NCBI GenBank assembly: GCA_021813005.1
Contig: JAKAMH010000004.1
Location: 1-13,862, forward strand
From: a bacterium
GTDB lineage: Bacteria > Patescibacteriota > Microgenomatia > Levybacterales > UBA12049
DNA: 13,862 nucleotides
Reading direction: 5' to 3'
The notes beneath the pieces are model-generated. The model had not been told where the DNA came from. It did not search any database and saw only the letters and a program-made list of their open reading frames with translations. The position numbers were made by a program, and so were the translations under genes. Below are positions 12,612 through 13,862 of this stretch, in pieces (the first letter of the stretch is position 1; each line of letters begins with the position of its first letter).

Positions 12612-13862
12612 ATGGTTGTTGTCGTAGATTTTGGCTCCCAAACAGCACACCTCATCACCCGCCGTCTCAGGGAAGAGGAGGTAGACAGCATCTTTGTTGC
12701 ACCCGAGGAGGCGCTCTCCCAGATCAAAAAACTAAACCCGTCCGGTATTATTCTCTCAGGCGGCCCGGCGTCTGTCTATGGTAAAGGCTCGCCGACTCTG
12801 AGCGAGGCAGTTTTCTCACTCGGTATCCCGCTACTCGCAATTTGTTACGGTATGCAGCTTATGACACACCTGCTCGGCGGCAAAGTCGTATCAGGCAAAA
12901 AGGAATACGGGCCGGCCACCTTGTTTGTGACGAGGCAAACCGCAATGACCAAGGGTGTGGCAGCGGAGTCAACGGTCTGGATGAGCCATGGTGACGAAGT
13001 AGTCAAGCTGCCGGATGGTTTCGTAGCCGTTGCCAAAACGGCGCACGTGCCGTATGCACTCGTTGAAAATAAGAAGCAAAGACTCTTTGGTACGCTCTTT
13101 CATCCTGAAGTTGAACACTCGGAATACGGGTCGCAGATACTTCGAAACTTTCTAACACTCATAGGTGCACAAAAAGAACAGCAGGCAATCGATATCTCGG
13201 CAATTTTGCAGCATGTTCGGGAAATAGTCGGGGAAAGTTATGTGATCGGTGCCGTTTCGGGCGGGGTTGACTCGACAGTGGCCGCCGCTCTTACCGCCAA
13301 GGCGATTGGGAAAAAACTCATGCCGTTCTATGTTGATAACGGTCTGATGCGACCGGGAACCACGGCACATGTACGGCGGATTTTTAAACAGATTGGCGTG
13401 CCGGTGCATATCCTTAAAGTTGACCGGGAAATGCTTGCGAAACTGAAAGGCATTACTGACCCTGAGAAGAAGCGAAAAACGATAGGCGCCTTCTATATAG
13501 AGGTATTTGAGCGGGAGATGAAGCGGCTGAGACAAGAGAAGAAGCAGGTAGATTTCCTGCTGCAGGGGACGATTTACTCTGATGTAATCGAGAGTAAGGG
13601 GACCAAACATGCCTCCAAGATAAAAAGCCATCACAATGTCGGAGGGCTGCCCGAGAGAATGCAACTGAAGCTTTTGGAGCCGGTGCGAACTTATTATAAG
13701 GATGAAGTGCGGCAGATGGGCCGGGAACTTGGTCTGCCTGAGAAATTTGTCACGGCGCAGCCGTTTCCGGGGCCGGGATTTGCCATCCGGGTGCGGGGGG
13801 AAGTCACAAAGGAGCGGCTTGCCAAGGTCAAGACGGCTGACACTATCGTACTTGAAGAGATG
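12612..13862 (+). CDS. guaA: GMP synthase (glutamine-hydrolysing), 3' end outside window
   Basis: GuaA aminates XMP to GMP using ATP and ammonia from glutamine. 417 codons are present of a usual 510-525. Residues 1-185 are the class I glutamine amidotransferase domain, starting VVVVDFGSQTAHLI, with nucleophile C78 in AICYGMQ and the partners H164 and E166 in FHPEVEHS. The ATP pyrophosphatase domain follows, with the P-loop SGGVDS (216-221), VDNGLMR (241-247), LLQGTIYSDVIES (316-328) and SHHNVGGLPE (339-348). The last part, with PFPGPGFAIRV (384-394), enters the dimerisation domain, where Q383 replaces a usual histidine. An in-frame TGA at 12606-12608 rules out any earlier start, and GAGG one base before the ATG is too close to be a ribosome-binding site. 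It diverges from purA and completes the guaB pathway. Confidence 0.96.
   Translation, partial: MVVVVDFGSQTAHLITRRLREEEVDSIFVAPEEALSQIKKLNPSGIILSGGPASVYGKGSPTLSEAVFSLGIPLLAICYGMQLMTHLLGGKVVSGKKEYGPATLFVTRQTAMTKGVAAESTVWMSHGDEVVKLPDGFVAVAKTAHVPYALVENKKQRLFGTLFHPEVEHSEYGSQILRNFLTLIGAQKEQQAIDISAILQHVREIVGESYVIGAVSGGVDSTVAAALTAKAIGKKLMPFYVDNGLMRPGTTAHVRRIFKQIGVPVHILKVDREMLAKLKGITDPEKKRKTIGAFYIEVFEREMKRLRQEKKQVDFLLQGTIYSDVIESKGTKHASKIKSHHNVGGLPERMQLKLLEPVRTYYKDEVRQMGRELGLPEKFVTAQPFPGPGFAIRVRGEVTKERLAKVKTADTIVLEEM

Noticed and set aside
12540..12650. Longer purA start at 12650
   Set aside because: It would include the strong purA promoter and overlap the first codons of guaA; the added residues resemble nothing.
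13152..13664. Minus-strand 170-codon open frame opposite guaA
   Set aside because: It lies under the conserved ATP-pyrophosphatase domain of guaA, which is open through the whole region; no recognisable motif in the shadow translation.
1..13862. CRISPR arrays, insertion sequences, tRNA or rRNA genes, defence or toxin-antitoxin modules
   Set aside because: There is no room for them: coding sequence fills nearly the whole window, and I saw no regular repeats, transposase motifs or cloverleaf sequences in the gaps.

Overview
The window is a gene-dense bacterial chromosome segment: nine complete protein genes plus two cut by the window ends. GC content looks near 50% by eye. Gaps are never longer than about 105 bases, several genes overlap, and I see no RNA gene, insertion sequence or CRISPR array. 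UGA is used as a stop (the comM-like gene) and no in-frame UGA is read through, so the standard bacterial code applies. The compact layout, the scarcity of Shine-Dalgarno sequences, the -10 boxes lying a few bases from start codons, an IMP dehydrogenase without CBS domains and a divergent PurA all fit a streamlined genome such as a Patescibacteria/CPR lineage. That placement is an inference; no marker gene here settles it.

Layout. (1) Bases 1-1812, plus strand: the end of ruvC, then ruvA and ruvB, the Holliday-junction branch-migration and resolution module. (2) Bases 1809-8298, minus strand: a tight run, transcribed right to left, of a ComM/YifB AAA+ ATPase, a membrane-anchored class A beta-lactamase-fold serine hydrolase, a large multi-spanning membrane protein resembling GT-C glycosyltransferases with a TPR-like tail, and a type II (Ca2+-type) P-type ATPase. 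Junctions are a 4-base overlap, a 2-base gap and a 15-base gap, so an operon is likely. (3) Bases 8404-9765, plus strand: an NRAMP-family divalent metal transporter, divergent from comM. (4) Bases 9817-13862: three genes of the IMP branch point: guaB (IMP to XMP, plus), purA (IMP to adenylosuccinate, minus) and guaA (XMP to GMP, plus, cut by the window end).

How they work together. RuvABC processes recombination junctions, and ComM is a second branch-migration motor known from natural transformation, so two such machines lie within 8 kb. The serine hydrolase and the GT-C-like protein suggest envelope work. The ATPase and the NRAMP protein move divalent cations. GuaB and GuaA commit IMP to GMP, and PurA commits it to AMP.

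The most notable points are: (a) purA and guaA diverge from promoters whose -35 boxes occupy the same bases, so RNA polymerase could probably serve only one branch at a time; (b) guaA, guaB and probably comM have -10 boxes placed so that the transcript would begin at or next to the AUG (leaderless); (c) both convergent gene pairs overlap by exactly four bases at their stop codons; (d) IMPDH, PurA, the NRAMP protein and the P-type ATPase each depart from the family pattern at functional positions. I found no strong evidence of a wholly new defence or mobile system.
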